A DNA stretch of 64,000 nt from Mucilaginibacter aquariorum (GCF_024498135.1 NZ_JANHOH010000002.1:310001-374000); one strand, 5' to 3'; counted from the stretch's first letter, positions 32,087-41,372 are shown. A program made the numbers and translations. The notes: generated from the sequence alone by a model not told the origin.

Positions 32087-32118
32087 AAGAAAGGCCTCGA
32101 TTTATCGGGGCCTTTCTT
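32087..32118. terminator. Bidirectional terminator
   Basis: Perfect 10-bp stem AAGAAAGGCC / GGCCTTTCTT around a 12-base loop, A-rich before and T-rich after. It serves the DUF1080 gene and the converging aldo/keto reductase gene. Confidence 0.8.
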
Positions 32119-32120
32119 GT

Positions 32121-33152
32121 TTAATAAAACTTTGGCAGTGGGTTAAGCCTTGTGTCCTGGCGTTGGTGCCAGTATGGGTATATTGGGTCGCGGTCACTGG
32201 CGGCATCCAGTTTCTTTATTTGATCGATAGTCAAATTCCAGCCAACAGCATCAAGGTTTTGTTTTAGCTGTTCCTCGTTGCGGGCGCCAATGATTATGTT
32301 AGCCACGGTTGGGCGTTGCAAAAGCCAGTTAATAGATATTTGCGCAACAGATTTACCGGTTTCTTCAGCTACTTCATCCAGTGCATCTACAATGGTGTAA
32401 AGGCGTTCAAAATCAGTTTCTGGTCCGTGGCTGCCACCCTGGCTGCGGCGATTATCTTGCGGGATAGGTTGATCTCTGCGGAATTTACCACCTAATTGAC
32501 CGGATGCTAATGGGCTCCAAACTATTGTGCTTACTTTTTGATCGATACCAAGCGGCATCAATTCCCATTCAAACTCACGGTCCAATAACGAATAATAGGC
32601 TTGGTGGGCAACATATTTGGCCCATCCATATCTTTCTGATATTGATAAAGATTTCATTAAATGCCAGCCCGAAAAATTGGAGGCAGCAATGTAGCGTACT
32701 TTTCCACTGGTAATCAGGTCGTCAAGCGCGCGCAGCGTTTCTTCAACAGGTGTGTTACCGTCAAAGCCATGCATATGATAAATATCAATATGGTCGGTTT
32801 TTAAACGACGTAGGCTATCCTCTGCCGATTTAACAAGGTGATATCTTGATGAACCATAATCGTTAGGCCCGTCGCCCATTTTAAAAGTGGCTTTGGTAGA
32901 GATAAGTACTTTGTTACGCAAGCCTTCCAATGCCTGGCCTAAAATTTCCTCCGAGATGCCGCCCGAGTACACATCGGCTGTATCAAACAGGTTAACGCCT
33001 GCATCAAGGCAAAGGTTAACTAACTTTTTAGCATCGTCTAATTGGGTAGAGCCCCAGGCTTTGAAAAATTCGCCGGCGCCGCCAAATGTGGCAGTACCAA
33101 AGCTAAGCACCGGTATGTTTAAACCCGATCCGCCTAATTGTCTGTATTCCAT
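32121..33152 (-). CDS. Aldo/keto reductase
   Basis: 343 residues. The catalytic tetrad is visible: Asp in LFDTADVYSGG (about 55-65, with Tyr), Lys in VLISTKATF (about 84) and His in IDIYHMHGFD (about 127). The NADPH-binding C-terminal stretch is ANIIIGARNEEQLKQNLDAV. It reduces aldehydes or ketones with NADPH in the cytosol; the substrate is unknown. It is a single gene, divergent from the SDR gene. Confidence 0.93.
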   Translation of the reverse strand: MEYRQLGGSGLNIPVLSFGTATFGGAGEFFKAWGSTQLDDAKKLVNLCLDAGVNLFDTADVYSGGISEEILGQALEGLRNKVLISTKATFKMGDGPNDYGSSRYHLVKSAEDSLRRLKTDHIDIYHMHGFDGNTPVEETLRALDDLITSGKVRYIAASNFSGWHLMKSLSISERYGWAKYVAHQAYYSLLDREFEWELMPLGIDQKVSTIVWSPLASGQLGGKFRRDQPIPQDNRRSQGGSHGPETDFERLYTIVDALDEVAEETGKSVAQISINWLLQRPTVANIIIGARNEEQLKQNLDAVGWNLTIDQIKKLDAASDRDPIYPYWHQRQDTRLNPLPKFY

Positions 33153-33346
33153 TATGTTTATTTTTGTGGTGTGATGTTTTGTTAATACTCAAATCTCGTG
33201 GATAGTTTTAAAGTTAGTATCATAACAATAACATAAATAGAATTTGTTTTGGATACTGTTAACCCCTCAAAAACTATCCTTACGGTAAAAAGACAAATAA
33301 AGTCAACATAAAAACATAATTTCGTTGCCGATAGTTACTCATATCT

Positions 33347-34111
33347 ATGACAAAGATCGCATTAATAACAGGTGCCACCGCAGGGATAGGCGAGGCCTGC
33401 GCCCACACATTTGCACGCGAGGGATATAATCTTATACTTACCGGCCGCCGTATGGACCGCCTGGAAACTTTGGCGCAGCAACTTAATAAGCAATATAATA
33501 TTGAAGTGGCCGTATCATCTTTTGATGTACGCAGCCGCGAACAGGTTATTCAAAGCCTGGAAGGCCTTCCCGCCCAATGGAAAAAGGTTGATGTGCTGAT
33601 AAACAACGCAGGTCTTAGTCAGGGGCTTGATCCTATCCAAAAGGGCAGTTATGATGATTGGGATACCATGATAGATACCAATATTAAAGGCTTGCTGTAT
33701 GTTAGCCGTGTGGTATCTAACTGGATGATAACCAATGGTTACGGCCATATTATTAACTTAGGTTCTATAGCCGGTAAAGAGGTTTATGCTAATGGAAATG
33801 TATATTGTGCCACAAAACATGCGGTTGACGCCTTGAATAAAGGCATGCGCATTGATTTGAATAGTCATGGTATAAAAGTTACCGCCGTACATCCCGGCGC
33901 TGTAGAAACCGAGTTTTCTGAAGTGCGCTTTAAAGGAGATAAAGAACGCGCTAAAAAGGTTTACGAAGGCTTTGAGCCATTAGCAGCACAGGATATTGCC
34001 GAAACCATATGGTTTGTGGCATCGCGCCCGGCGCATGTAAACATAAACGAGCTTACTGTTATGCCAACGGCACAAGCCACGGCAACAAATATTTTTAGGA
34101 AGAACACTTAA
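33347..34111 (+). CDS. SDR-family NADP-dependent oxidoreductase (YdfG-like)
   Basis: 254 residues. Cofactor motif TGATAGIGEAC (about 8-18), NNAG (about 87-90), catalytic Ser in LGSIAGKE and Tyr-x-x-x-Lys in VYCATK, and the C-terminal HPGAVETEFSEVRF. The arrangement matches the YdfG group (3-hydroxy acid dehydrogenases), so a serine or 3-hydroxypropionate-type substrate is likely but unproven. A repeat element follows, then the YqeY gene. Confidence 0.92.
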   Translation: MTKIALITGATAGIGEACAHTFAREGYNLILTGRRMDRLETLAQQLNKQYNIEVAVSSFDVRSREQVIQSLEGLPAQWKKVDVLINNAGLSQGLDPIQKGSYDDWDTMIDTNIKGLLYVSRVVSNWMITNGYGHIINLGSIAGKEVYANGNVYCATKHAVDALNKGMRIDLNSHGIKVTAVHPGAVETEFSEVRFKGDKERAKKVYEGFEPLAAQDIAETIWFVASRPAHVNINELTVMPTAQATATNIFRKNT

Positions 34112-34120
34112 TAAATAGAA

Positions 34121-34186
34121 TCATTTCGAAGGATAGTAGGGGAATTATCGAACAAGATTTCTCCTCGTACCTCGTTCGAAATGACA
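34121..34186. repeat. Dispersed TCATTTCGAA...TTCGAAATGACA inverted repeat
   Basis: Left end TCATTTCGAAGGATAG and right end CTCGTTCGAAATGACA form an imperfect hairpin of about 66 bases, with TTTCTCCTCGTACCTCG inside the right arm. Related copies at 61300-61431 and 63854-63957. Confidence 0.65.
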
Positions 34187-34197
34187 AGGCTTTTTAA

Positions 34198-34232
34198 AAT
34201 CACTAATTCACTAAATCAATAATTCACTAATT
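34198..34232 (+). repeat. Leader repeat family 1, copy 2
   Basis: 35-base A/T-rich element 7 bases before the ATG of the YqeY gene, 34 of 35 identical to the one before the gene at 26058-26474, same orientation to the coding strand. Confidence 0.6.
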
Positions 34233-34239
34233 ATAAACC

Positions 34240-34689
34240 ATGTCATTATTAACACAAATAGACCAGGATATAAAACAAGCGATGCTGGCTAAGCAACCCG
34301 ACCGCTTAAGAGGGCTCCGTGCCATTAAATCGGCCATATTATTGGCCAGGACAGAAAAGGGTGCTGCTGAAGAGCTAACTCAGGAAGCTGAGATAAAGGT
34401 GTTACAAAAGCTGATAAAACAACGTAAGGAATCTGCAGACATATATAAAGCACAAGGCCGCGAGGATCTGTACGATATAGAAATGGCAGAAATGTATGTA
34501 ATAGAGCCTTACCTGCCACAGCAAATGACACGTTTCGAGATAGAGGGTTTTATACAAGAAGTTATTGAAAGGCTTGGCGTTACCTCGGTAAAAGATATGG
34601 GCAGGGTAATGGGAGTTGCTAACAAGGAGCTTGCCGGGCGTGCAGATGGAAAAACCGTATCTGAAGTAGTGAAACAACTATTAGGTTAG
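34240..34689 (+). CDS. GatB/YqeY-domain protein
   Basis: 149 residues, the YqeY length. The helical pattern DIKQAMLAKQPDRLRGLRAI, then QKLIKQRKESADIYKAQGRE and EMYVIEPYLPQQM is the family signature, and the C-terminal SVKDMGRVMGVANKELAGRADGK resembles the tail of the GatB amidotransferase subunit. It may bind tRNA; its role is not established. It begins right after a leader repeat. Confidence 0.92.
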   Translation: MSLLTQIDQDIKQAMLAKQPDRLRGLRAIKSAILLARTEKGAAEELTQEAEIKVLQKLIKQRKESADIYKAQGREDLYDIEMAEMYVIEPYLPQQMTRFEIEGFIQEVIERLGVTSVKDMGRVMGVANKELAGRADGKTVSEVVKQLLG

Positions 34690-34813
34690 TTTCATCGTAT
34701 AATTATTGAGATAAAACCTGCCAGAATATTTTTATAATTATAATTTTACAACAATTCCGACTAAATTGGAATTGGTCTGATATATTTACAACAATACTTA
34801 CACCGGTCACACT

Positions 34814-35575
34814 ATGAATTTTGTGCTTAAGGAAGAAAAGGGTTTTAGTTACATTGAAGAGGGCGAAGGTGAAACGTTGTTGTTGCTTCACGGGTTAATG
34901 GGTGCTTTAAGCAATTGGGATGAGGTTATTAAAGAGTTTAGTAAGAATTATAGGGTTATAATACCCCTTTTGCCAATTTACGAGCTGCCTTTATTAACTA
35001 CAGGAGTCCGTAGCCTTTCAAAATTCGTACATAAGTTTATAAAGTATAAACAGCTTAGTAATGTTGTACTGTTAGGGAATTCGTTAGGTGGACATGTTGG
35101 GCTGATATATGTGCTGGCACATCCGGGTTATGTTAAAGCCCTGGTTTTGACTGGTAGTTCTGGTTTATATGAAAATGCTTTCGGTGGGTCGTTTCCACGC
35201 CGCGAGAGTATTGATTTTGTAAGAGAAAAGGTACAGTTTACCTTTTATGACCCAAAAACAGCAACTGAAGAACTTGTGCAAGAGGTTTATCAAATGATTA
35301 ATGATAGACATAAAGTAATAAGGATACTGGCCATGGCAAAATCGGCCATAAGGCATAATATGAAAACCGAGCTGCGTAAAATAACTATGCCGGTATCATT
35401 AATATGGGGTAGGGACGATAAAATTACGCCGCCGGAAGTTGCTGTTGAGTTTAACGAGCTGCTGCCGAATGCCGAACTGCACTGGATTGATAAATGCGGG
35501 CACGCGCCAATGATGGAGCAACCCGAAGAATTTAATAAGTACTTGCAATTATTTTTAGATAAAATTAAAAAATAA
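34814..35575 (+). CDS. Alpha/beta hydrolase
   Basis: 253 residues with the canonical fold: HGLMGALSNWDE (about 26-37, oxyanion region), nucleophile elbow GNSLGGH (Ser about 94), Asp in LIWGRDDKITPP (about 199) and His in DKCGHAPMMEQPEEF (about 228). Substrate not predictable. It is followed 4 bases on by the CBS gene and then NAD kinase, a conserved set in Sphingobacteriaceae. Confidence 0.93.
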   Translation: MNFVLKEEKGFSYIEEGEGETLLLLHGLMGALSNWDEVIKEFSKNYRVIIPLLPIYELPLLTTGVRSLSKFVHKFIKYKQLSNVVLLGNSLGGHVGLIYVLAHPGYVKALVLTGSSGLYENAFGGSFPRRESIDFVREKVQFTFYDPKTATEELVQEVYQMINDRHKVIRILAMAKSAIRHNMKTELRKITMPVSLIWGRDDKITPPEVAVEFNELLPNAELHWIDKCGHAPMMEQPEEFNKYLQLFLDKIKK

Positions 35576-35579
35576 ACAA

Positions 35580-36242
35580 ATGCTTGCAATTGAGCTAATA
35601 TCTAACGCGATACCACCGGCACATACCTCTGATAGTATTCAGAAGGTGTTTGATCGCATGGCAGAGTTTAGGGTTGGGCACCTGCCAATTGTAAACGAAG
35701 ATCAGTTTTTAGGCCTGCTTAGCGAGGATGATCTGATAGAAGAAACAGATTATAATGCGCCCATAGGTTCGCTGGCATTATCGCTGGTTAACCCCTATGT
35801 GTTGGAAGAGCAACACATTTATGATGTTATCCGCCTGTTTTACGAGCGCCAGCTAACAGTAGTGCCGGTACTCAATACAAAAAAGGACTATCTGGGTTTG
35901 ATATCTATCAACACCATGAACGAGTACTTTGCCAAGCTAACTTCTGTATCAGAGCCGGGCGGTATAATTGTATTAGAGGTAGATAATAAGAACAACTCAT
36001 TGGCACACATGTCGCAAGTGGTGGAGTCTGATAATGCACAGATACTAAGTTCTTACACTCGTACTTTCCCGGATAGTACCCGGATGGAGGTAACCCTGAA
36101 AGTGAACAAACAGGATATATCAAACATTCTGGCCACTTTTTTACGTTACAACTACGATGTTAAAGCCACGTTTAACTTCACCGACCATAATGATAATTCT
36201 ATGGACAGGTTTGATTCGTTCATGAATTACCTGAATTTGTAA
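35580..36242 (+). CDS. CBS-domain protein
   Basis: 220 residues. A CBS pair fills about 1-130 (ISNAIPPAHTSDSIQKVFDR, VGHLPIVNEDQFLGLLSEDD, then LTVVPVLNTKKDYLGLISIN). An ACT-like C-terminal part follows (GGIIVLEVDNKNNSLAHMSQ). CBS pairs bind adenosyl nucleotides, so it may sense energy charge. The gene is tightly packed between a hydrolase and NAD kinase; a role beside NAD metabolism is inferred. Confidence 0.88.
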   Translation: MLAIELISNAIPPAHTSDSIQKVFDRMAEFRVGHLPIVNEDQFLGLLSEDDLIEETDYNAPIGSLALSLVNPYVLEEQHIYDVIRLFYERQLTVVPVLNTKKDYLGLISINTMNEYFAKLTSVSEPGGIIVLEVDNKNNSLAHMSQVVESDNAQILSSYTRTFPDSTRMEVTLKVNKQDISNILATFLRYNYDVKATFNFTDHNDNSMDRFDSFMNYLNL

Positions 36243-36251
36243 CCGCACCTT

Positions 36252-37133
36252 ATGAAAATAGCAGTTTACGGCAGGCAGTTTAACGATCCATCCGTTTTTC
36301 CTTATATCCGCCAGGTATTTGACAGTCTTGTACTGCACAAGGTTGAAATATGTGTGCACCCACAATTAAAGGAGTATCTGGAGGGAAACATAGATACATC
36401 TGCGTTTTCGGTATTAAACTGCAGCCACCCCGAAAAAAACCATGTTGATGTTTTTTTAACCCTTGGAGGCGATGGCACCTTGCTGGATCTGGTAACTGTT
36501 ATCCGGGATTCGGGCATCCCGGTTATCGGTATAAATTTTGGCAGGCTTGGTTTTTTGGCCAGCATCAACAAAAGCGATATAGCGGCCGCTATACATGCGG
36601 TAGTAAACAAGGAGTTTACGCTTGACAGTCGCGAATTGCTGGTGATAGATTCCGATCAAAAAGTATTTGGTGATAATAACTTCGCGCTTAATGATGTAAC
36701 TATCCATAAGCGTGACGATTCGGCCATGATAACCACCCATGTTTCGTTAAATGGTGAGTTTTTAAACTCCTACTGGGGCGATGGCATTATAATATCTACG
36801 CCAACAGGGTCTACAGCGTATTCGTTAAGCTGTAATGGGCCAATTATGTTCCCCCAATCAAACAGTATAGCATTAACCCCCGTTGCACCTCATAATTTAA
36901 ATGTGCGGCCCGTGGTGCTACCGGATACCAGTATCTTATTGGTGGATATTGATTACAGAGGGAACAACTATATTGTATCGTGTGATAGCCGTACGGTTAT
37001 AATGGATAAACCTATCCAGTTTAAGGTTTACAAAGCCGACTTTAAGCTTAATTTGATTCGCTTAAATAATGAAAGTTACTTATCTACGTTAAGGAAAAAG
37101 CTATTATGGGGTTTAGACGCCCGTAATTATTAA
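36252..37133 (+). CDS. nadK: NAD kinase
   Basis: 293 residues. The family motif is FLTLGGDGTLL (about 70-80) with the catalytic Asp, then GINFGRLGFLA, FALNDVTIHK and GDGIIISTPTGSTAYSLSCNGP (about 175-196), all characteristic. It phosphorylates NAD to NADP using ATP in the cytosol. It starts 9 bases after the CBS gene and is followed by an outer-membrane protein gene. Start ATG 36252. Confidence 0.96.
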   Translation: MKIAVYGRQFNDPSVFPYIRQVFDSLVLHKVEICVHPQLKEYLEGNIDTSAFSVLNCSHPEKNHVDVFLTLGGDGTLLDLVTVIRDSGIPVIGINFGRLGFLASINKSDIAAAIHAVVNKEFTLDSRELLVIDSDQKVFGDNNFALNDVTIHKRDDSAMITTHVSLNGEFLNSYWGDGIIISTPTGSTAYSLSCNGPIMFPQSNSIALTPVAPHNLNVRPVVLPDTSILLVDIDYRGNNYIVSCDSRTVIMDKPIQFKVYKADFKLNLIRLNNESYLSTLRKKLLWGLDARNY

Positions 37134-37144
37134 ATTTGTTCTTG

Positions 37145-37933
37145 ATGCCCAAAGTTATTGCAGCTTTTTTCTTACTGTTCATTATAACAAATGTACAGGC
37201 CCAAACCTGGGAAATAGGAGGGGCCATAGGTGCTGCAGGATACATCGGCGATTTAAATGTCAATAACCCGGTTAAACCAAGCGGCGGGGCTGTAGGGTTA
37301 TTTGTGAAACGGAATTTTAACCGCTACCTATCAGCAAAGCTAAATTACACCTTTTCGCAAATAAGCGGTGCCGACAGTACATCAAGTAGTCAGCAATTCC
37401 GCGATCGTAATTTGAGCTTCACTACTCCTTTAAAAGAACTAAGCCTGATGGCCGAGTTTAACTTTATGAGCTATATACCCGATGCCGGTAAAAATCTGTA
37501 CACACCTTATATATACTTGGGTGGGGGGATCACTTCGTATACACCCAGGGCAATGCTAAATGGCAATCCAGTAGGCCTAAGGCAGCTACGTACCGAGGGG
37601 CAAGCCAACGAATACTCCAAATTTGCAATTGTTATACCTTTTGGTGCAGGCATTAAATACAATGTTTCGGGCAAATGGACAGTAGCTGTAGATCTTGGCT
37701 ATAGGTTTACGAATACAGATTATTTAGACGATGTAAGCGGAGTATATGCTCCTGCAAGCGCGTTGCCAAATGCTGCTTCTGTAAAACTGGCCGACCGTTC
37801 AGGCGAAAAAAACGGCGGAGTTAATCGTGGTTATCCCGGCACCCAGCGGGGCGATTTCAGGCCACGTGATTTTTATATGTTTGTTGGTTTTACCCTCTCT
37901 TACACATTTGTAACACAGAGTTGCTATTATTAG
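37145..37933 (+). CDS. Outer-membrane protein, DUF6089-like
   Basis: 262 residues from ATG 37145; a TTG three codons earlier is less likely. Signal peptide MPKVIAAFFLLFIITNVQAQ. The mature start TWEIGGAIGAAGYIGDLNVN is the family hallmark (eight-stranded barrel with a Gly-rich first strand), and the end is VGFTLSYTFVTQSCYY. It lies between nadK and exbD in the conserved order. A role in envelope structure is likely but not shown. Confidence 0.82.
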   Translation: MPKVIAAFFLLFIITNVQAQTWEIGGAIGAAGYIGDLNVNNPVKPSGGAVGLFVKRNFNRYLSAKLNYTFSQISGADSTSSSQQFRDRNLSFTTPLKELSLMAEFNFMSYIPDAGKNLYTPYIYLGGGITSYTPRAMLNGNPVGLRQLRTEGQANEYSKFAIVIPFGAGIKYNVSGKWTVAVDLGYRFTNTDYLDDVSGVYAPASALPNAASVKLADRSGEKNGGVNRGYPGTQRGDFRPRDFYMFVGFTLSYTFVTQSCYY

Positions 37934-37968
37934 GCGAAAGTCTCATTTTTTAGATTATTATATCTTTT

Positions 37969-38007
37969 ATTTAAAATAAACAAAATTAAATTTTGTTTAT
38001 TTTAAAT
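37969..38007. repeat. Perfect 18-bp inverted repeat, 3-base loop
   Basis: ATTTAAAATAAACAAAAT at 37969-37986 pairs completely with 37990-38007. The all A/T and T-rich stem lies between the DUF6089-like gene and exbD. It may end transcription of the first, or act as an operator before exbD. Confidence 0.75.
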
Positions 38008-38069
38008 ATGTAGTATATTTATATGGTAGATGATTAATAAACCAATTGTTTAACCTTAACTATACTATC

Positions 38070-38591
38070 ATGGCCGAATTAAATTCAACCCCGGAAAAAT
38101 CAGGAAACAAACCCCGCGCAAAAAAACCAAACTTAAAGGTAGACCTTACCGCAATGGTAGATCTCGCATTCCTGCTCATTACCTTTTTTATGCTTACTAC
38201 AACGCTTAGTAAGCCCAAAGCAATGGAAGTAAATATGCCGGTAGGCAATGAGCCCAGCGGTGTGGCCGAATCGCGCACCATGACCATTTGCCTTGGTAAA
38301 AATAATCAGGCTATGTATTACCTGGGCGCTGCGGATAAACCGATTCTTGCTGCAACGCTTACTAACTACAGTAATAGTGGTTTGCGCAAGGCAATATTTG
38401 AAACACGCAAGTATGTAAAACAAACCACAGGTAAAAGCATGATAGTTATTATAAAGCCTGCGCAAAGCTCCATTTACGAGAATCTGGTGAATGCGCTGGA
38501 TGAAATGAAAATTACCGATGTACAACAATTTGCCATAGCTGACATCGCACCTAAGGATATTAGTTTGCTGAAGGATAAGCTGGCATATTAA
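38070..38591 (+). CDS. exbD: ExbD/TolR biopolymer transport protein
   Basis: 173 residues from ATG 38070. One membrane helix near residues 28-48, LTAMVDLAFLLITFFMLTTT, carries the conserved Asp (about 30) that takes part in proton flow. The periplasmic domain follows, KSMIVIIKPAQSSIYENLVNALDEM being typical. With ExbB it powers TonB-dependent outer-membrane transport. No exbB or tonB is next to it, so it must rely on partners elsewhere. An intrinsic terminator follows. Confidence 0.88.
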   Translation: MAELNSTPEKSGNKPRAKKPNLKVDLTAMVDLAFLLITFFMLTTTLSKPKAMEVNMPVGNEPSGVAESRTMTICLGKNNQAMYYLGAADKPILAATLTNYSNSGLRKAIFETRKYVKQTTGKSMIVIIKPAQSSIYENLVNALDEMKITDVQQFAIADIAPKDISLLKDKLAY

Positions 38592-38691
38592 CAAGGGGCA
38601 CAAATTAAATATATTGATAATGAATATATTATTATTAAAAAGCTAAATAATTTATTTAGAGTGCTTATTGTTTTTTACAATCATTATTTGT

Positions 38692-38719
38692 AAAAACACG
38701 TAGTTTTACGTGTTTTTTT
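38692..38719 (+). terminator. Intrinsic terminator after exbD
   Basis: AAAAACACGTA / TACGTGTTTTT stem with loop GTTT, ending in seven T. Confidence 0.8.
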
Positions 38720-38766
38720 CATGAATTATTGTTTATACTTTTATGAGGTAACCCATTACCTGTCAC

Positions 38767-41253
38767 ATGAAAAAACTTTATCCTAAAAGCAAGACCTCCG
38801 CTTTTAAGCTGTGCTTAATTTTGATGACATCGGTAGCTGTTATTTACGGCTGCCGTAAAGATATTTCTAAGATCGGCGAACCATTGCCCTTAACAGCTTC
38901 CGATCCTAAAATTGGAGTAGCAAAAACATGGTACGAAACCAATTTCCCCAAAAAAGTTAAAGAATCAGGACAAGCCACTCATACAATTGGGGATGAGTTT
39001 GACCTAAGCCAGTTTTTTAACCCCAACTGGAATAACGCTAAAAACTACAACCGTTACAATAATGATGTAATTGAAATTCCGATAGACTCTGCATCAAAAA
39101 TTGCATTAAAGATTGGTTCAGGTGAATCATCACAAAATAATAGTCGCAGTTCGGTGCTGATCTTAAAACGTGGCCAAAGTTATGGGGCCTATGTAATGAC
39201 AATTGTTGGTGATGCCGACTATGTAAACGGCGATGCTTCAAAGCTGGCAAACAACAGCTACAATAAGCGCGATGCTGATTTTAGCGGCATGGTTTACTAT
39301 ACAACTCCACAAGGAAAGTTTGTAAGCGGGTACACTTATAAAAACGGGACAATAAAAGGAGCGTTAACAGATGTTGCTGCTTCTGCAGGTAACCAAGCAA
39401 CACAAAGCATTAAAACCAATTTAGTACAATACGTAGTTTGTACCAGCTGGTACCAATTGGTGCCGGATGATGAGGGTGATGGATACCATTGGATTTACCT
39501 GGATCAAACCAATTGCCATAATGTGACCTCCGGTGATAATGCAGGCATCCCGCCAATATCCGGCGGCGGTAGTACCGGGCCAGGCGGTGGCAGTGGTTCT
39601 GGTGGTAACACACCAACACCTCCCGATTATCCCTGTGACACACAAAACCCAGCCAGGATAAAAGGCGGTAAATCCATTAACGCCATTAAAGTACAAAAAC
39701 TGCCCGGCGACGGTGGAGGCTTCCCCCCGGTACCGCCACCGGGCGATGAGCCGTGCGTGGTAGGGGCCGAACACCCTATTTTTGGCATAAATAATTCAAA
39801 TGCCGTAGTACCCGATGCCAACTTTAACGCAATGGTAGACTATTTAAAGGGCTTAGGTTATAAAGCATATCCGCCGTATGAGGATTTTGTCAATGTAAAC
39901 GGTGTATTCTATCACGGTACAGTATTTGGCATAATCAGCGCTGATGGCAAAGATGTCGTTACTTATTTTAAACCGGATGCAGATGGAGGTACAATGACAA
40001 CGGGTTTTTATTACAGCATGGGATATCAAGGGCCCAATGGCACTAATGCTTCATCAAATAGTTTAAGCTGGCCTATATCTATGCCATCTTATTTTGGCAG
40101 CAGTACCGTAATCTATACGCCGCCACCCGCTGTTATTTATACTGGCAACGGGAATTCTTACATCGACCCTGCGACAGCAACAACAGTTGCTTATACGGAC
40201 GTATTATCCGCCTTCACAAATTTTCCGCAAATTATAGATCAAATAGAAAGCGGCGAGCCGATAACAGGAGGACCACAAATAATCATGTCAAAAATTGGGT
40301 TGTTGACTTCTATAGATTGTTTAAGAGAGGTAGAAGTATTAACTTACCAGCACCCGGATTGGACAAAAGCGCAAATATATGGAAATGCGTTTTGGAATGT
40401 TTTAGGAGGGAAAGTCCACTTTATGCTGGATGTTGCCGGGTTTGTGCCAGTTATAGGCGATGCTGCAGATTTGATAAATGGTGGCATTTATTTTATTGAA
40501 GGCAATAAAGTAAATTGTGCGTTAAGTGTGGCTGCAGCAATACCCGTTGTTGGTTGGGCATCTACGGCGGGCAAGTGGGTTAAAGTATCTATAAAAACGG
40601 TGCCTTTAGCAAGTGCCGCAGGCAAAGTTGCTTATAGAGCCATTAAAGTTGGCAGGGAGCTTCGACTGGTTAAAATGGCAATTAATGTTTTTGACCACGC
40701 CGCTTTAATTACTTTAAAAGCCATAAAACCTGCTGATAAAACCCTTACCAATATTAGTGGTTACTTAATCGATAGATTTGGGTTACGTATAGCCCCTACA
40801 GAAAGCACCTTGAAAAACCTGGTTGATGACATTGTGCAACTTGGTGATGCCACAGGCGCCAAAACCGAGCAACTGGCTGATGTTTTATTACAGCGTAACG
40901 GGTTTGTGAAATACGAATCGAAAATTGGCAGTAACAATGGCTTTGATGGCGTATATATTAAGGGTAGCTTAACCAACCCAACCGAAATTGTTATTAACGA
41001 AGCCAAACAAATAGGCAGTGCAGGTAATATTAAGTTAACTCCAGGCAGTATAACTACCGGTTTAGCGGCACAAATGAGTGATGCGTGGATTAGTAAAACT
41101 ATTGATAAAATGATAACTAATGTTGATCCCGCAACTATGAATCTAGGAAATGTTTTGAAAGCTAATTTTACCAAAATATCTAAAACAGTAACGGCCGTAG
41201 ATAAATCGACCAAAGAAATAGTAGTTTTAAAATTGGATAAGTATGGGTTGTAA
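38767..41253 (+). CDS. Lipoprotein polymorphic toxin with PD-(D/E)XK-like tip
   Basis: 828 residues. Lipoprotein signal with Cys 29 (VIYGC); a long N-terminal region to about residue 260; Gly/Pro-rich linkers about 260-285 and 315-330; then a pre-toxin segment (about 550-605) with LDVAGFVPVIGDAADLINGG and AAIPVVGWAST, typical of polymorphic toxins. The C-terminal tip (about 690-828) has FDGVYI (Asp 727) and IVINEAKQ (Glu 745, Lys 747), the D...ExK pattern of a restriction-endonuclease-like fold, suggesting a DNase or RNase. It would be displayed on or released from the outer membrane against competitors. A probable immunity gene follows, with a remnant of a second tail between them. Confidence 0.72.
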   Translation: MKKLYPKSKTSAFKLCLILMTSVAVIYGCRKDISKIGEPLPLTASDPKIGVAKTWYETNFPKKVKESGQATHTIGDEFDLSQFFNPNWNNAKNYNRYNNDVIEIPIDSASKIALKIGSGESSQNNSRSSVLILKRGQSYGAYVMTIVGDADYVNGDASKLANNSYNKRDADFSGMVYYTTPQGKFVSGYTYKNGTIKGALTDVAASAGNQATQSIKTNLVQYVVCTSWYQLVPDDEGDGYHWIYLDQTNCHNVTSGDNAGIPPISGGGSTGPGGGSGSGGNTPTPPDYPCDTQNPARIKGGKSINAIKVQKLPGDGGGFPPVPPPGDEPCVVGAEHPIFGINNSNAVVPDANFNAMVDYLKGLGYKAYPPYEDFVNVNGVFYHGTVFGIISADGKDVVTYFKPDADGGTMTTGFYYSMGYQGPNGTNASSNSLSWPISMPSYFGSSTVIYTPPPAVIYTGNGNSYIDPATATTVAYTDVLSAFTNFPQIIDQIESGEPITGGPQIIMSKIGLLTSIDCLREVEVLTYQHPDWTKAQIYGNAFWNVLGGKVHFMLDVAGFVPVIGDAADLINGGIYFIEGNKVNCALSVAAAIPVVGWASTAGKWVKVSIKTVPLASAAGKVAYRAIKVGRELRLVKMAINVFDHAALITLKAIKPADKTLTNISGYLIDRFGLRIAPTESTLKNLVDDIVQLGDATGAKTEQLADVLLQRNGFVKYESKIGSNNGFDGVYIKGSLTNPTEIVINEAKQIGSAGNIKLTPGSITTGLAAQMSDAWISKTIDKMITNVDPATMNLGNVLKANFTKISKTVTAVDKSTKEIVVLKLDKYGL

Positions 41254-41277
41254 AATGCTTTTTAGAAGAAAAAGCTC

Positions 41278-41372
41278 TTGTTTAAAGATATTGAAAAGTC
41301 TGTTTCAACAAAATATCTCAACAATACAACCGCAGATAAAAGAAATAGTAGTTTTAAAGTTAATCATTGAAA
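41278..41372 (+). pseudogene. Remnant of a second toxin C-terminus
   Basis: This spacer repeats the end of the toxin gene: 41339-41358 is identical over 20 bases to 41212-41231, preceded by a CCGcAGATAAA matching CCGtAGATAAA upstream. Its translation LFKDIEKSVSTKYLNN resembles the toxin's FTKISKTVTAVDKST. An 8-base deletion shifts the frame. Such orphan toxin tips arise when one tip displaces another. Confidence 0.65.
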
